This document shows, in pieces, positions 63,637-64,000 of a stretch of 64,000 nucleotides of DNA; within the stretch, counting starts at the first letter, position 1; every line of letters starts with the position of its first letter. Source of the DNA: Nemopilema nomurai (taxonomy: Eukaryota; Cnidaria; Scyphozoa; Rhizostomeae; Rhizostomatidae); contig ML133426.1 of assembly GCA_003864495.1 (NCBI GenBank), positions 2,294,001 through 2,358,000 of the forward strand, read 5' to 3'. The notes beneath the pieces are model-generated. The model saw only the letters and a program-made list of their open reading frames with translations, was not told the DNA's origin and made no database searches. Made by a program: the position numbers and the translations under genes.

Positions 63637-64000
63637 GTTAGTTGAATGCAGTATTGTAGTGTAAGGTTGGATATCTTATAGGCCTCGTTAAAAGCCACTT
63701 ATGTGTTCTGATTTTTGCCCTGAGGTTCATCGTTACACAGACCTACTGAAGGGAATTTTTGTTATTAAACTTAATAGTCAAGGATCTCAGCCAAATCGTT
63801 TTAGACTCTCCTTGGCGTCAGTTTGGGTATCCTGTGACAGATGACAACCGTAAGATGGCGTTTTTAGTACCGGGTTGACTCGTATGAAATAATTTCCGAT
63901 TGTTTAACCCAACGCTCGAGTTACTTAGCAGCTCTGCTCCTGTTCTGCCCCTGTTCTGCTCCTGTTCTGCTCCAGGGCACTGATTGGTACTGATGTGATT
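63637..64000 (+). other. Pyruvate carboxylase intron, partial
   Basis: Non-coding sequence after the GT donor at 63637; the next exon is beyond the window. It ends with a small CTGTTCTGCTC-type repeat (about 63937-63975). Confidence 0.8.

Noticed and set aside
62593..63645. 350-codon plus-strand frame and the long minus-strand frames at 62860-63429
   Set aside because: Produced by the 19-bp repeat; the true exon 8 frame meets a stop at 62552-62554 before the repeat, and exon 9 is entered by splicing at 63475.

Overview
This window is nuclear DNA from an animal. It is AT-rich, its genes are broken by many short GT-AG introns, and most encode conserved metazoan proteins. I infer an early-branching marine invertebrate, most likely an anthozoan cnidarian; that rests on gene style and repeat content only. 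All multi-exon models below were assembled by hand from splice sites with matching phases and from recalled family similarity. No alignment was run.

Layout. 1-2640 (-): 5' two-thirds of ribokinase (RBKS). It starts head-to-head with 2802-13481 (+), a complete TMEM62-like membrane metallophosphoesterase. A 4.1 kb intron of that gene holds an intronless bHLH transcription factor on the opposite strand (8808-9641). 13482-17485 is intergenic with a 38-bp palindrome. 17486-17854 (-) encodes a small secreted cystine-knot protein of gremlin/DAN type. 18792-22002 (-) is an eight-exon TMEM198-like (DUF4203) membrane protein. 22720-31958 (-) is CCDC61, a basal-body/centriole protein with 16 exons; its third-exon side intron carries a 2.85 kb foldback element with near-identical arms. 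31959-35706 is intergenic with a hAT transposase remnant and a MITE-like element. 35707-40323 (+) is an unrecognised nuclear-looking protein. 41871-45167 (-) is proteasome subunit PSMD8. 47572-49767 (+) is an LC3 (ATG8) gene of LC3C type whose protein ends exactly at the conjugation glycine. 49768-57237 is a gene-poor stretch with a 31-bp minisatellite. 57238-64000 (+) is the first 768 residues of mitochondrial pyruvate carboxylase, running off the right edge; one intron is largely a 19-bp minisatellite.

How the genes relate. There is no operon logic. The genes are housekeeping (sugar phosphorylation, anaplerosis, proteasome, autophagy, ciliary base) with one signalling and one transcription-factor gene. 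The notable local arrangements are the 161-bp divergent RBKS/TMEM62 start region, the bHLH gene nested in TMEM62, and the foldback element in CCDC61. No prokaryotic-style system, CRISPR array, tRNA or rRNA was seen.
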